A stretch of DNA of 49,822 bases, taken from positions 1 through 49,822 of the forward strand of contig NZ_JACCKA010000087.1 in the NCBI RefSeq assembly GCF_013425525.1. Direction: 5' to 3'. Shown one piece after another: positions 8,188 through 16,576 of this stretch. Made by a program: the position numbers and the translations under genes. Within the stretch, counting starts at the first letter, position 1; each line of letters starts with the position of its first letter. The notes under the pieces were generated by a model. It saw nothing but the letters and a program-made list of their open reading frames with translations. It had not been told where the DNA came from and searched no databases. The stretch is from Luteimonas salinisoli. GTDB lineage: Bacteria > Pseudomonadota > Gammaproteobacteria > Xanthomonadales > Xanthomonadaceae.

Positions 8188-8982
8188 TCAGGGGGCGTAG
8201 ACGCGACCGGAGGCCTCGAACGCCTGGTCGAACAGCCGCTGCACCGGCGGCCCGAGTTCGCCGGCCAGCAGCGCCAGCAGGAACATGCCCAGCAGCACCG
8301 CCACGGGCAATCCCAGCTGGATCGGGTTGAGCGCCGGGGCGGCGCGCGCCAGCACCCCGAACGCCAGGTTCGACGCCAGCATCGCCACCATCACCGGCAG
8401 CGCCAGGCCGAGCGCGCCGCGCAGCACGGCGGAGAAGAACGCAGGCGCCACCTCCAGCATCGCCTGGGTGTCGGGCAGGCCGACGCCGATCGGCAACGCC
8501 TCGTAGCTGCGCACGAGCAGCGCGATCATCGCCAGATGGCCGTTGGCGGCGAAGAACAGCAGCCCGAACGCCATGTAGAACCACTGCCCGATCACGCCGG
8601 AGTTGACCCCGCGCAGCGGGTCGCTCATCTGCGCGAACGCCAGCCCGGTGCCCTGCGAGATCAGTTCTCCGGCAAGGGCCCCGGCCTCGAACACCAGCCG
8701 CAGCATGAATCCCATGGCCACGCCGATCGCCAGCTCGCGGGCGACGGTCAGCACCGTGGCCGCGTCGAAGCCGGTCCAGTCGGGCACCGGCGGCAGGATC
8801 GGCGCCAGCGCCGCGGCCAGCGCCAGCGATGCCAGCACCCGGATCCGCGCGGGAAGCGCGCGGGTGCCGATCAGCGGCATCGCCATCAGCAGCGCGCCGA
8901 CGCGCAGGCCCGTCCACAGCAGCGCCCCGATCATGGCGAAGGCCTGCTGGCCATCGATGGCCATGGCGGTGGCGGTGTCCAT
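8188..8982 (-). CDS. fliR: FliR, export gate membrane protein
   Basis: 264-residue polytopic inner-membrane subunit of the FliPQR export pore. Around six hydrophobic segments are visible, with the conserved GELISQGTGLAFAQMSDP motif near residues 105-122 that marks this family. The ATG at 8982 shares one base with the fliQ stop (TGATG). It is the last gene of the fliL-to-fliR unit; the next unit (flhB) has its own sigma-54 promoter. Confidence 0.95.
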   Translation of the reverse strand: MDTATAMAIDGQQAFAMIGALLWTGLRVGALLMAMPLIGTRALPARIRVLASLALAAALAPILPPVPDWTGFDAATVLTVARELAIGVAMGFMLRLVFEAGALAGELISQGTGLAFAQMSDPLRGVNSGVIGQWFYMAFGLLFFAANGHLAMIALLVRSYEALPIGVGLPDTQAMLEVAPAFFSAVLRGALGLALPVMVAMLASNLAFGVLARAAPALNPIQLGLPVAVLLGMFLLALLAGELGPPVQRLFDQAFEASGRVYAP

Positions 8983-9251
8983 CAGCCGATCAGGTGCGGG
9001 ATCCGCTGGAACAGCGTCACCGTGTAGTCGACCAGATAGATCAGCAGGAAGCTGCCGAGCGCGAACAGCGCCGCGGTCAGTGCCGCCGCCTTGGCGATGA
9101 AGGCGATGGTCGGCTCGTTGAGCTGGGTGGCCGCCTGCACCACGCCGACGACCACGCCGACCACCAGCACCGTCATCAGCAGCGGACCGCCGACCCACAG
9201 CGCAACCTGCAGGCCGAGGCGAAGTTCGGTGAGGGCGAGTTCGGGAGTCAT
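8982..9251 (-). CDS. fliQ: FliQ, export gate membrane protein
   Basis: 89-residue protein with two hydrophobic helices (about residues 14-40 and 50-76) separated by the conserved QLNEPTIAFIAK loop. It is a subunit of the FliPQR export pore in the membrane at the centre of the basal body. Length is exactly as expected. It is coupled to fliR by a one-base overlap but separated from fliP by a 129-base gap that holds a heptad repeat element. Confidence 0.95.
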   Translation of the reverse strand: MTPELALTELRLGLQVALWVGGPLLMTVLVVGVVVGVVQAATQLNEPTIAFIAKAAALTAALFALGSFLLIYLVDYTVTLFQRIPHLIG

Positions 9252-9258
9252 CGAAGGG

Positions 9259-9374
9259 CCGGGAATCGGGAATCGGGAATGGAAAATCGGAAAACGAGCG
9301 CGAAGCCGGTGATCGGAATCGGAAGGAGATGGTGGAATTCGTTGGATTTCACGATTCCCGATTCCCCATTCCCG
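9259..9374. repeat. Intergenic heptad repeat element, copy 2 (fliP-fliQ gap)
   Basis: Three GGGAATC/GGGAATG heptads at 9261-9282 face inverted complements (ACGATTCCCG, ATTCCCC) at 9351-9374, with about 70 bases of filler. Same layout as the copies at 4701-4870 and 35325-35475. The element sits inside the fliPQR operon, where these genes are normally contiguous. Confidence 0.8.
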
Positions 9375-9380
9375 CTAGCT

Positions 9381-10142
9381 TCAGTTGAAACTCGCCGCCA
9401 GCGTGCCGACGGTAAGAACCCACCCGTCGACGAGCACGAACAGCAGGATCTTGAACGGCGCCGAGACCAGCATGGGCGAGAGCATCATCATGCCCATCGA
9501 CATCAGCACGCTCGCCACCACCAGGTCGATGATGATGAACGGGATGAAGATCAGGAAGCCGATCTCGAAGGCGGTCTTCAGCTCGCTGGTGACGAACGAG
9601 GCCACCAGCACCTGGAACGGTACGTCGGCGGGGCCGGAGTAGGTGTCGTGGCCGGCCAGGCCGGCGAAGGTCATCAGGTCGGTCTCGCGCACCTGAGCCA
9701 GCATGAAGTTGCGCAGCGGCTCGCTGCCCAGGGTCCAGGCCGCGCGGAAGTCGATCTCGCCGTTGAGATAGGGGCCGAACCCGGCGCTCCACGCCTGCTC
9801 CCACACCGGGGTCATCACCAGCGCGGTGAGGAACAGCGCCAGACCCACCAGCACCTGATTGGAGGGCGTCTGGCCGGTGCCGAGCGCCTGCCGCAGCAGG
9901 CCGAGCACGATGATGATCCGGGTGAACGCGGTGAGCACCAGCAGCATCGACGGGATCAGGGTGATCGCCGTCATCACCAGCAGTGTCTGCAGCGGCAGGC
10001 TCACCGGTTGCTCGCCGATGTTGGCCACGGTGATGTCGGGCAGCGCCGGCAGCTGCGGCGCGGCGGCGGGCGCCGCCAGCGACAGCAGCGGCAGGGCGAA
10101 CAGCAGCAGCCCGGAGAGGGCGATCGGCCAGCGGCGGAACAT
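9381..10142 (-). CDS. fliP: FliP, export gate membrane protein
   Basis: 253-residue core subunit of the export pore. A cleavable signal peptide is visible (MFRRWPIALSGLLLFALPLL, processed near residue 24-30), followed by four hydrophobic segments. The conserved PFKILLFVLVDGW region is near the C terminus and the FVTSELKTAFEIGFLIFIPF family signature is near residues 180-200. It starts one base after the fliO stop. Normal length for the family. Confidence 0.96.
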   Translation of the reverse strand: MFRRWPIALSGLLLFALPLLSLAAPAAAPQLPALPDITVANIGEQPVSLPLQTLLVMTAITLIPSMLLVLTAFTRIIIVLGLLRQALGTGQTPSNQVLVGLALFLTALVMTPVWEQAWSAGFGPYLNGEIDFRAAWTLGSEPLRNFMLAQVRETDLMTFAGLAGHDTYSGPADVPFQVLVASFVTSELKTAFEIGFLIFIPFIIIDLVVASVLMSMGMMMLSPMLVSAPFKILLFVLVDGWVLTVGTLAASFN

Positions 10143-10143
10143 G

Positions 10144-10545
10144 TCAGGAATCCTTGCGCAGCCGCTGGGCCAGCAGCTGGGAGAAGTCGGGAAGTTTCTT
10201 GAACTGCGGCATCTGCGCCGGCGCAGGCTCGGGCAGCGGCTGCGCGAGCCGGTACAGGGTGCTCACCGAGCCGGGCCCGACGCCGAGCAGCAGCTGGTCG
10301 TCGCCGACCTGCACCACCACCGCGCGCTCCTTGGCGCCGAGCTGCAGGCTGGCGACGATACGTAGCCCGTCGGCCTGGCGAAAGCCGCCGCCCGGCATGC
10401 GCTTGAGCAGCCAGGCCAGGCCGACGATCAGGCCGAGCACCAGCACCAGGGCGAAGAACCCGCCGACCAGGCCGGGGCCCGAGGGCGCGTGGGCACCGAC
10501 CTTGACGGCGGCCGGCGCCGCGGTCGTGGCTGCGGCAAGGATCAC
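10144..10545 (-). CDS. fliO: FliO, export gate assembly protein
   Basis: 133-residue bitopic membrane protein that assists assembly of the FliP ring. One transmembrane helix (about residues 26-46) is followed by a basic stretch and a cytoplasmic domain of the FliO type (GLRIVASLQLGAKERAVVVQVGDDQLLLGV). The start is a GTG at 10545, overlapping the fliN stop by four bases (GTGA). Sequence conservation in this family is low, but position between fliN and fliP fixes the identity. Confidence 0.92.
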   Translation of the reverse strand: MILAAATTAAPAAVKVGAHAPSGPGLVGGFFALVLVLGLIVGLAWLLKRMPGGGFRQADGLRIVASLQLGAKERAVVVQVGDDQLLLGVGPGSVSTLYRLAQPLPEPAPAQMPQFKKLPDFSQLLAQRLRKDS

Positions 10546-10880
10546 CGCAGCCTCCGGATCCGCTCGCTCGGGCTGACCACGTCGGTCAGGCGCACGCCGA
10601 AGCGATCGTTGATCACGACCACCTCGCCGTGGGCGATCAGGGTGCCGTTGACGTAGACGTCGAGCGGCTCGCCGGCACCGCGCTCCAGCTCGATCACCGA
10701 GCCGCGGTTGAGCTGCAGCAGGTTGCGGATCGGCATGCGGGTGCGGCCGACTTCCAGCGACAGCGCCACCGGCACGTCGAGGATCATGTCCAGGCTCAGG
10801 TCCTGGGCCTCGCCGCCGGCGTCGGGCTGCAGGTCGTCGAACTGGGCGGGGCTGGCCGCCATGGCGTCGTTGGGGCTCAT
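10542..10880 (-). CDS. fliN: FliN, motor switch C-ring protein
   Basis: 112-residue C-ring subunit that also docks the FliH-FliI export ATPase. The SpoA/FliN domain fills residues 35-110 (MILDVPVALSLEVGRTRMPI, then NGTLIAHGEVVVINDRFGVRL). The ATG at 10880 overlaps the fliM stop by four bases (ATGA). It lacks the long N-terminal extension of some relatives. An open frame to 11012 upstream is fliM shadow. Confidence 0.96.
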   Translation of the reverse strand: MSPNDAMAASPAQFDDLQPDAGGEAQDLSLDMILDVPVALSLEVGRTRMPIRNLLQLNRGSVIELERGAGEPLDVYVNGTLIAHGEVVVINDRFGVRLTDVVSPSERIRRLR

Positions 10881-11887
10881 GCTTGCGATTCCTGGGTGTC
10901 TGGGAGGCGCGCCGGCTCGGTGCCGGGCGGTTTGGTGGCGACGATCTTCACGACGTTGTTGCCGTTGGCGGTGCCGAACTCTCCGGTGAACACGGGGATG
11001 TTCTCCACGCACACCGGCACGTGACGCGGCAGGTCGATCGGCAGGATGTCGCCGACCTTCAGGCGGGTGAGCTGGCGCAGGTCGATGCGCTTCTTCGCCA
11101 GCACGCTGGAGACGGTGACCTCGGCCGACTGCAGCTGCTCGCGCAGCATCTCGTTCCAGCTGTCGTCGCGGTCGATGCGGTCGCTCTGGATGCCGGCGTC
11201 GAGCAGCTCGCGAATCGGCTCGAGCATCGAGTAGGGCAGGGTGACGTGGATCTCGCCACCGCCCCCTTCCAGCTCGACGTGGAAGCGGCTGACCACCACG
11301 TACTCGCGCGGGGTGACGATGTTGGCGAAGTGCGGGTTGACCTCGGAGTTGATGTACTCGAACTGCACGTCCAGCACCGGCGCCCAGGCCTCGGCCAGGT
11401 CGGCGAAGGTCTGCTTGAGCATCAGCTGGATCACCCGCATTTCGGTCGGGGTGAACTCGCGCCCCTCGATCCGGGTGGGGTAGCGGCCGTCGCCGCCGAA
11501 GAAGTTGTCGACCACGCTGAAGACGAGCTTGGGCTCGAACACGATCAGCCCGGTACCGCGCAGCGGCTTGAAGCGGATCAGGTTGAGATTGGTGGGCACG
11601 TAGAGCTGGTGCAGATAGTCGCCGAACTTGACCAGCTCGATGCCGCGCACCGACAGGTCGGCGGAGCGACGGATCAGATTGAACAGGCCGATGCGCCAGA
11701 GCCGCACGAAGCGCTCGTTGACCATCTCCAGGGTCGGCATCCGGCCGCGGATGATGCGGTCCTGGCTGGCGAAGTCGTACGAGGCGACCTCGCCGGGGGC
11801 GGGCTCCGGCTCGGTATCGACGACGCCAGAGTCCACGCCGTGGAGCAGCGCGTCGATCTCGTCCTGGGAGAGCAGGTCGTTGCTCAT
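10877..11887 (-). CDS. fliM: FliM, motor switch protein and CheY-P target
   Basis: 336-residue C-ring protein. The N-terminal CheY-P-binding peptide LLSQDEIDALLHG is at residues 5-17. It is followed by the CheC-like middle domain (with the FFGGDGRYP loop near 130-138) and a C-terminal FliN-like domain (residues about 255-320, LTRLKVGDILPIDLP). It is coupled to fliN downstream by a four-base overlap and lies 7 bases after fliL. The N-terminal peptide closely resembles motifs in CheA and CheZ of this window. Confidence 0.97.
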   Translation of the reverse strand: MSNDLLSQDEIDALLHGVDSGVVDTEPEPAPGEVASYDFASQDRIIRGRMPTLEMVNERFVRLWRIGLFNLIRRSADLSVRGIELVKFGDYLHQLYVPTNLNLIRFKPLRGTGLIVFEPKLVFSVVDNFFGGDGRYPTRIEGREFTPTEMRVIQLMLKQTFADLAEAWAPVLDVQFEYINSEVNPHFANIVTPREYVVVSRFHVELEGGGGEIHVTLPYSMLEPIRELLDAGIQSDRIDRDDSWNEMLREQLQSAEVTVSSVLAKKRIDLRQLTRLKVGDILPIDLPRHVPVCVENIPVFTGEFGTANGNNVVKIVATKPPGTEPARLPDTQESQA

Positions 11888-11894
11888 GGAGTGC

Positions 11895-12386
11895 CTACTG
11901 GGTGACGAAGCTGGTGAACAGGAGCGCGTCGGCGCCGGGGCGGCCGGTCTCGGCCTCGAGCAGTTGCTGCACCTCGGCCAGCGCCGCGGCCTGCAGGCGT
12001 TCCCTGCCGGCGCGGTCGGCGATGCCGGCGCTGGTCTGCTGCGAGAACAGCATCAGCAGGTGCGCGCGGATCGCCGGGGCGTGCTGCTCCAGCGCGGCGA
12101 ACGCGACCGGGTCGCGGGTCATCAGCTGCACCTCGACCTGCAGGTAGCGCGGGCCGTTAGCGGGGCCGGAGAGGTTGACCACGAACGGCGGGTTGAGCGG
12201 GAAATACTGCGCCGGGGCGGGCAGGGCCGCGGCCGGGTCGGCTCCGGCGCCGCGCGCGAACAGGAACCAGGCGGCTCCGGCGGCGATGGCGACGGCCACG
12301 GCGACGGCGGCGATGACGAGCAGCTTGCGGCTGCCCTTCTTCGGGGCGGCGGTCTCGGGTTTGGCGGTGTCTGCGGCTGCGGCCAC
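11895..12386 (-). CDS. fliL: FliL, basal body/stator-associated membrane protein
   Basis: 163-residue single-pass inner-membrane protein that surrounds the stator and supports motor output. The N terminus is cytoplasmic and basic (APKKGSRK), followed by one transmembrane helix near residues 23-42. The periplasmic domain contains FPLNPPFVVNL and ends in LLFTSFVTQ, as is usual for FliL. I chose the GTG at 12384-12386, the first plausible start downstream of the sigma-54 site at 12420-12434. The frame remains open further upstream but runs through the promoter and repeats, without protein-like sequence. Confidence 0.9.
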   Translation of the reverse strand: MAAAADTAKPETAAPKKGSRKLLVIAAVAVAVAIAAGAAWFLFARGAGADPAAALPAPAQYFPLNPPFVVNLSGPANGPRYLQVEVQLMTRDPVAFAALEQHAPAIRAHLLMLFSQQTSAGIADRAGRERLQAAALAEVQQLLEAETGRPGADALLFTSFVTQ

Positions 12387-12419
12387 GTCGGGGTCTCGTT
12401 GCGGGGTACGCCAGACAGA

Positions 12420-12434
12420 TGCAATCGGCGTGCC
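12420..12434 (-). promoter_or_regulatory. Sigma-54 promoter for the fliL-fliR unit
   Basis: Minus-strand sequence GGCACG-ccga-TTGCA, with GG at 12434-12433 and GC at 12422-12421 (ten bases between). The predicted transcript starts near 12409, leaving a leader of about 23 bases before the fliL GTG start. This supports the choice of fliL start. Confidence 0.85.
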
Positions 12435-12595
12435 GCGACGGCGGCGGAAATCCGGCGGCCCGCGGCCGCGGGCGGAAATCCTCGTTTTCGGGTTCTCGCC
12501 CAGGAGGCGCCGCGGTACCGGAGGCGTTCGGCGCGCCGGAATCCCGACGCGGCGGCGGCCGTCGCAGCGCGCGCCGACGGCGGATGGCCTCCCGT

Positions 12596-12703
12596 GTAGG
12601 AGCGTGCCATGCACGCGAAGGCCGGCGCGGTCGCCCACGCCGGGAATCACCGCCAACTCGGACGAAGCCACCCGCGGCTTTCGCGGCCATGGGCCGCTCC
12701 TAC
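12596..12703. repeat. GTAGGAGCG palindromic intergenic repeat, copy A
   Basis: The 551-base gap between fliK and fliL (12387-12937) holds no gene that I can support. It contains two direct copies of a 107-108 base element. Each copy begins GTAGGAGCG (or GCAGGAGCG) with a CGTGC-cat-GCACG hairpin and ends with a GCGGCC/GGCCGC hairpin and CGCTCCTAC, so the ends are inverted repeats. Copy A is 12596-12703. Such elements are a familiar class of interspersed repeat in Xanthomonadaceae. Its position between two operons suggests a role in insulation or termination, which is inference. Confidence 0.85.
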
Positions 12704-12763
12704 AGGGCCGCGGTCGCTCGAGCCGACGGGTGGGCGTCCACCTGGACGGAGAGGCCTGTACCT

Positions 12764-12870
12764 GCAGGAGCGTGCCATGCACGCGAAGGCCGGCGCGGTC
12801 AGCGACACCCGGGAGCGCCGCCACCCCGGCTGGAACCTCCCGCGGCTTCGCGGCCATGGGCCGCTCCTAC
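12764..12870. repeat. GTAGGAGCG palindromic intergenic repeat, copy B
   Basis: Second copy of the element at 12596-12703, same orientation, 60 bases further on. The first 37 bases match copy A almost perfectly, except that the start reads GCAGGAG instead of GTAGGAG. The central part has diverged in sequence, and the final GCGGCCATGGGCCGCTCCTAC-type end is conserved in the right arm. The divergence in the middle with conserved ends suggests that the hairpin ends are the maintained part. Confidence 0.85.
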
Positions 12871-12937
12871 GGACGAGCCGCCTCGGCCTTCCGCCGGTGC
12901 GCCGAGGCCGCCGCTGCGGGACCGCCTGATGCGTGCG

Positions 12938-14086
12938 TCACGCGTAGGCGTCGACGAGTCCGCGAGAAGCGGGCATCGCCGGCAATGGCGGCTGCGCCGC
13001 ACCATCCTCGCCGCCGCCGCCGCCGGTAGCGTCGCCCCGCTCACGCGCGGTGGCGCCGTCGTGCCGCGACTGCTGGCCGACGTCGGCGTGGGCGAGCTGG
13101 AAGCCGTGGGCGCCGAGCATCTCGCGCAGGCGCGGCAGGCTCGCCTCCAGCGCCTGGCGCACTTCGGCCTGGGCGCTGCTGAAATCGGCGCTGACGCGAT
13201 CGCCATCCAGGCGGATCCGCACATCGATCGGGCCGAGGTCGTGCGGGGTGATGCGGATCTGGGCGTGGCCGACCTTCTGGTCGGCAAGCCAGTGCAGGCG
13301 CGCGCCGACGGCTTCGGCGAAGTCGTCGCCGTGCAGGTTCGGAGTCGGGGTGGGCGGCGGCGCGAGCGCCGCGGGGGCTTCGCGCGCCGCCTGTACCGGG
13401 GTTGCCGGCGCGACCAGGAAGCTGGGCGGCGGCGCCTCTCCATCCCCCCCGCCGTCGGCGAGCAAGAGCGGTTCGAACGCCACCGGGGGCGCCGCCGGGG
13501 CGGCAACGGGCGCGGCCTGTGGAGCCGGCTGCATCTGCGCGGTGGCGGCGAGGACGCCCGGCGCAGGGGGCTGCCGCGCCGTCAGCGCGGGGACTGCCGG
13601 GGCGACTGCAGCCTCTGCATCGCCGTCGGCGTTGGTCGCGGCCAACTGCGCCCACGCGACGGCAGCGGCATCGGCGTCGAGCTCCACTCCGGCGGCCGCG
13701 TCCGCCGCGCCGGCTGGCGCCAGGGCGACCAGCCCGAGCGCTGCCAGCCCCTGCGGCGGCCACGGCTGCGCGGCATTGGCGGCCGCGGCGGCGTCGGTTG
13801 CGGTCTCGTCGGCTCTCTCGTCGTCGTGCGTGGCAGCGGGGCGTGCCGGGTCGCCGGCGCCGCCGGGGCCATCGTCGCGCGCACCGGCTCGGGCCGGATC
13901 GTGCGGGCGCTGCTGCGCCGCGCGGTTGTCGCCGCCGGCGGACGGCCGCCGCTCCGGTCCGCGCTCGATCATGCGCGCGAACGGACTGGGCGCACCGTCG
14001 CCGCTACCGCCCCGGTGCGCGCCGGGACCGCGCGCCGCGCCGGTGGCCGCCTGCGCGGCCGGATCGAAGCCGGGCATGTTCATCAC
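12938..14086 (-). CDS. fliK: FliK, hook-length control protein
   Basis: 382-residue secreted ruler protein that measures hook length and signals FlhB to switch substrates. Residues 1-250 are low-complexity, rich in Ala, Pro and Gly. The conserved C-terminal FliK domain (about 265-345) contains ARLHWLADQKVGHAQIRI and LGPIDVRIRLDGDRVSADF, diagnostic of the family. The start overlaps the fliJ stop by four bases; Met2 and Met4 are nearby alternatives. It is the last gene of the fliE-to-fliK unit. Confidence 0.94.
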   Translation of the reverse strand: MMNMPGFDPAAQAATGAARGPGAHRGGSGDGAPSPFARMIERGPERRPSAGGDNRAAQQRPHDPARAGARDDGPGGAGDPARPAATHDDERADETATDAAAAANAAQPWPPQGLAALGLVALAPAGAADAAAGVELDADAAAVAWAQLAATNADGDAEAAVAPAVPALTARQPPAPGVLAATAQMQPAPQAAPVAAPAAPPVAFEPLLLADGGGDGEAPPPSFLVAPATPVQAAREAPAALAPPPTPTPNLHGDDFAEAVGARLHWLADQKVGHAQIRITPHDLGPIDVRIRLDGDRVSADFSSAQAEVRQALEASLPRLREMLGAHGFQLAHADVGQQSRHDGATARERGDATGGGGGEDGAAQPPLPAMPASRGLVDAYA

Positions 14087-14535
14087 TGGTTTCCTTCGTT
14101 GGCGGCGATCGCCTGCGCGCGCATGCGGCGCGCGCCGAGATCGTCCATTTCGCGCTGGCTGCGGCGTTCGTCGACCTGGCGTTCCTGCGTCCGGTAGCTG
14201 GCGGCGAGCTGTTCGAGCACCTGCTTGTCGCGGCTGGCCAGCAGCAGGCGGGTGCGCTCCACCTCGACCGTGCGGCGGCTGCTGTCGACGGTGCGGCTCT
14301 GCTGTTCCACCGCGCTCTCCAGGCGCTCCAGGAACGCACGGTGGTTGGCCAGCTGCGCCGGGCTGGTCGCCGCGCTGCCGTTGCTGCCGTACTCGTCGGC
14401 ATAGCGGCGCAGTTCCTCCAGGCGCTGCTCGTGCAGCGCCAGGGCGCGCTGGCGTTCGGCGAGATCGCGCGCGATGGCGTCCTCTTGCTCCTGCGCGCGC
14501 AGCAGCAGCGGGTCGATCCGGCGGGACTGCATCAT
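14083..14535 (-). CDS. fliJ: FliJ, export apparatus stalk protein
   Basis: 150-residue, largely helical, charged protein that fills the centre of the FliI ATPase ring and links it to FlhA. The sequence is almost entirely predicted coiled coil, rich in Arg, Glu, Gln and Ala, with the C-terminal [12 protein letters not shown] segment typical of the family. The ATG at 14535 gives [11 protein letters not shown] and overlaps the fliI stop by four bases; the second Met is equally possible. Confidence 0.92.
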   Translation of the reverse strand: MMQSRRIDPLLLRAQEQEDAIARDLAERQRALALHEQRLEELRRYADEYGSNGSAATSPAQLANHRAFLERLESAVEQQSRTVDSSRRTVEVERTRLLLASRDKQVLEQLAASYRTQERQVDERRSQREMDDLGARRMRAQAIAANEGNQ

Positions 14536-15971
14536 GCGGGGACTTCCTCGGTTGAAGCGGATGGCGCCGCGGGCGGCGCCGGTTCGAGCAGGCGGGCGAG
14601 CGCGTCGCGGCTGTGGCCGAGGTCGGCAGCGTGGGCGACGTCCTGGCCGAGGAAGGCCATGATCTCGGGCCAGCGCTCCAGCGCCTCGTCCACGGCCGGA
14701 TCGCCGCCGCGCTGGTAGGCGCCGATGGCGATCAGGTCGCGATGGCTGTTGTAGGCCGAAACCAGGCGCTTGAGCGCACGGATGCGCCCGCGCCAGGCCT
14801 CGTCGGCGATCTCGGTGACCACGCGGCTGACCGAGGCTTCGACGTCGATCGCCGGGTACAGGCCGGCATCGGCGATCCGCCGCGACAGCAGGATGTGGCC
14901 GTCGAGGATGGCGCGGGCGGCGTCGGCGATCGGGTCCTGGGGGTCGTCGCCCTCGGTGAGGACGGTGTAGAAGGCGGTGATGGAGCCCCGCCCGGCGGCG
15001 CCGTTGCCGGCGCGTTCCACCAGTGCCGGCAGCCGTGCGAACACCGACGGCGGATAGCCGCGGGTGGTCGGCGGCTCGCCGACCGACAGGCCGATTTCGC
15101 GCTGCGCCTGGGCGAAGCGGGTCAGCGAGTCCATCAGCAGCAGTACGTTCAGGCCCTGGTCGCGGAACCATTCGGCGATCGCGGTGGCGCGGTAGGCGCC
15201 CTGCAGGCGCGCCAGCGGCGGACGGTCGGCCGGAGCGGCAACCACGACCGCGCGGCGCAGGCCTTCCTCGCCCAGGGTGCTCTCGACGAAGTCGCGCACC
15301 TCGCGGCCGCGTTCGCCGATCAGGCCGACCACGATCACGTCGGCGGCGGTGTAGCGGGTCATCATGCCCAGCAACGTCGACTTGCCGACGCCGGAGCCGG
15401 CGAACAGGCCGACGCGCTGGCCGCGGCCGATCGGCAGCAGGGCGTTGATCGCGCGCACGCCGACGTCGAGCGGCTGGATGATCGGCTCGCGCGCCAGCGG
15501 GTTGATGGTCTGTCCGGCCAGGCCCACGGTGGCCTCCGAGCGCAGCGGCCCCTTGCCGTCCAGCGGCACGCCGTCGCTGTCGATCACCCGGCCCAGCAGG
15601 CCTTCGCCGACCTCGACCCGGCCGCGCCGGCGCAGCGGCACCACCCTGGCGTTGGGCAGCAGGCCGTGCAGCTCGGCGCTGGGCATCAGGTAGATCCGCT
15701 CGCCGGCGAACCCGACCACCTCGGCGTCGACCCAGCCGCCGTCGGCGACCTCGACCCGGCAGGTGGCGCCCAGCGGCGCTTCGCAGCCGACCGCCTCCAG
15801 GGTCAGGCCGACCGCGCGGCGCAGGATGCCCTCGCGGATCAGGCCGCGGCCGGCGGCCGGGTCGGGACCGGTGGCGCCCAGGCGCGTGGCCAGGCGCAGG
15901 TTGCGCGCGGCCAGCCAGTCGGCCGGGATCGCGGTGCCGCTACGGACGGCGGCAGGCGTGGCGGCGCTCAT
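14532..15971 (-). CDS. fliI: FliI, flagellar export ATPase
   Basis: 479-residue F1-beta-like ATPase that energises substrate loading at the export gate. Walker [10 protein letters not shown] is at 191-199, the GERGREV catalytic Glu region at 219-225 and Walker B LLLMD at 277-281, followed by [20 protein letters not shown]. The C-terminal helical domain is complete. The ATG at 15971 overlaps the fliH stop by four bases (ATGA). The frame stays open upstream to 16595, which is a shadow of fliH. Confidence 0.97.
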   Translation of the reverse strand: MSAATPAAVRSGTAIPADWLAARNLRLATRLGATGPDPAAGRGLIREGILRRAVGLTLEAVGCEAPLGATCRVEVADGGWVDAEVVGFAGERIYLMPSAELHGLLPNARVVPLRRRGRVEVGEGLLGRVIDSDGVPLDGKGPLRSEATVGLAGQTINPLAREPIIQPLDVGVRAINALLPIGRGQRVGLFAGSGVGKSTLLGMMTRYTAADVIVVGLIGERGREVRDFVESTLGEEGLRRAVVVAAPADRPPLARLQGAYRATAIAEWFRDQGLNVLLLMDSLTRFAQAQREIGLSVGEPPTTRGYPPSVFARLPALVERAGNGAAGRGSITAFYTVLTEGDDPQDPIADAARAILDGHILLSRRIADAGLYPAIDVEASVSRVVTEIADEAWRGRIRALKRLVSAYNSHRDLIAIGAYQRGGDPAVDEALERWPEIMAFLGQDVAHAADLGHSRDALARLLEPAPPAAPSASTEEVPA

Positions 15972-16576
15972 GCGCGCGCCCCGGCGCGGTGGATCACGGT
16001 CTCGAGCGCGCCGCGCAGGCGTGCATCCAGGGTGCCGTCGATGCGCACGCTCTCGGCGTGCAGGCGCAGGTCGCCGCGGGCCAGGGCGTGGTCGGCGACC
16101 AGCCGCGTGGCCGGCATCAGCGACAGCACCGGGGTCAATGCAGCGATGTCGTCGGGGTGCAGGCGCACCTCGACATCGCGGCCGGCGCCGCCAACGGCGT
16201 CGACCGCCTCGCCGACCAGCTCCGAGAGCAGCATCGGGTCGGCCTGGTAGGCGCGCCCGACCAGGCTGCCGGCGATGCGTACCGCCAGGTCGCCGAGCGC
16301 GGCGACCACCTCGTCCTCGAGCCGCGCGAGCGGGCGCGAGAAATTGTCGAGGATGCCCTCGATCTGCGCGGTCAGCCGCCGCACTTCGGCCTGGCCCTGG
16401 GCATAGCCTTCCGCATGCCCGGCTTCCAGGCCCGCTTCGTGGCCCTCGCGGCGCGCGTCCTCGGCGATCTGCTGGATCTCCTGCAGGCTCGGCGGCCGCG
16501 GGATCTCTTCCTCGAACCGGGCCGGATCCGGCGCGGCATCCATCGCCGGCGCCAGCCAGCGCACCGCAGCGCTCAT
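15968..16576 (-). CDS. fliH: FliH, regulator of the export ATPase
   Basis: 202-residue stator-like protein that tethers FliI to the C-ring protein FliN. An N-terminal segment contains tryptophan (VRWLAP). A GxxxG-like helical stretch follows ([17 protein letters not shown], residues about 45-61), a hallmark of FliH, and then a C-terminal V-ATPase E-like domain ([14 protein letters not shown]). The ATG at 16576 overlaps the fliG stop by four bases. Confidence 0.94.
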   Translation of the reverse strand: MSAAVRWLAPAMDAAPDPARFEEEIPRPPSLQEIQQIAEDARREGHEAGLEAGHAEGYAQGQAEVRRLTAQIEGILDNFSRPLARLEDEVVAALGDLAVRIAGSLVGRAYQADPMLLSELVGEAVDAVGGAGRDVEVRLHPDDIAALTPVLSLMPATRLVADHALARGDLRLHAESVRIDGTLDARLRGALETVIHRAGARA

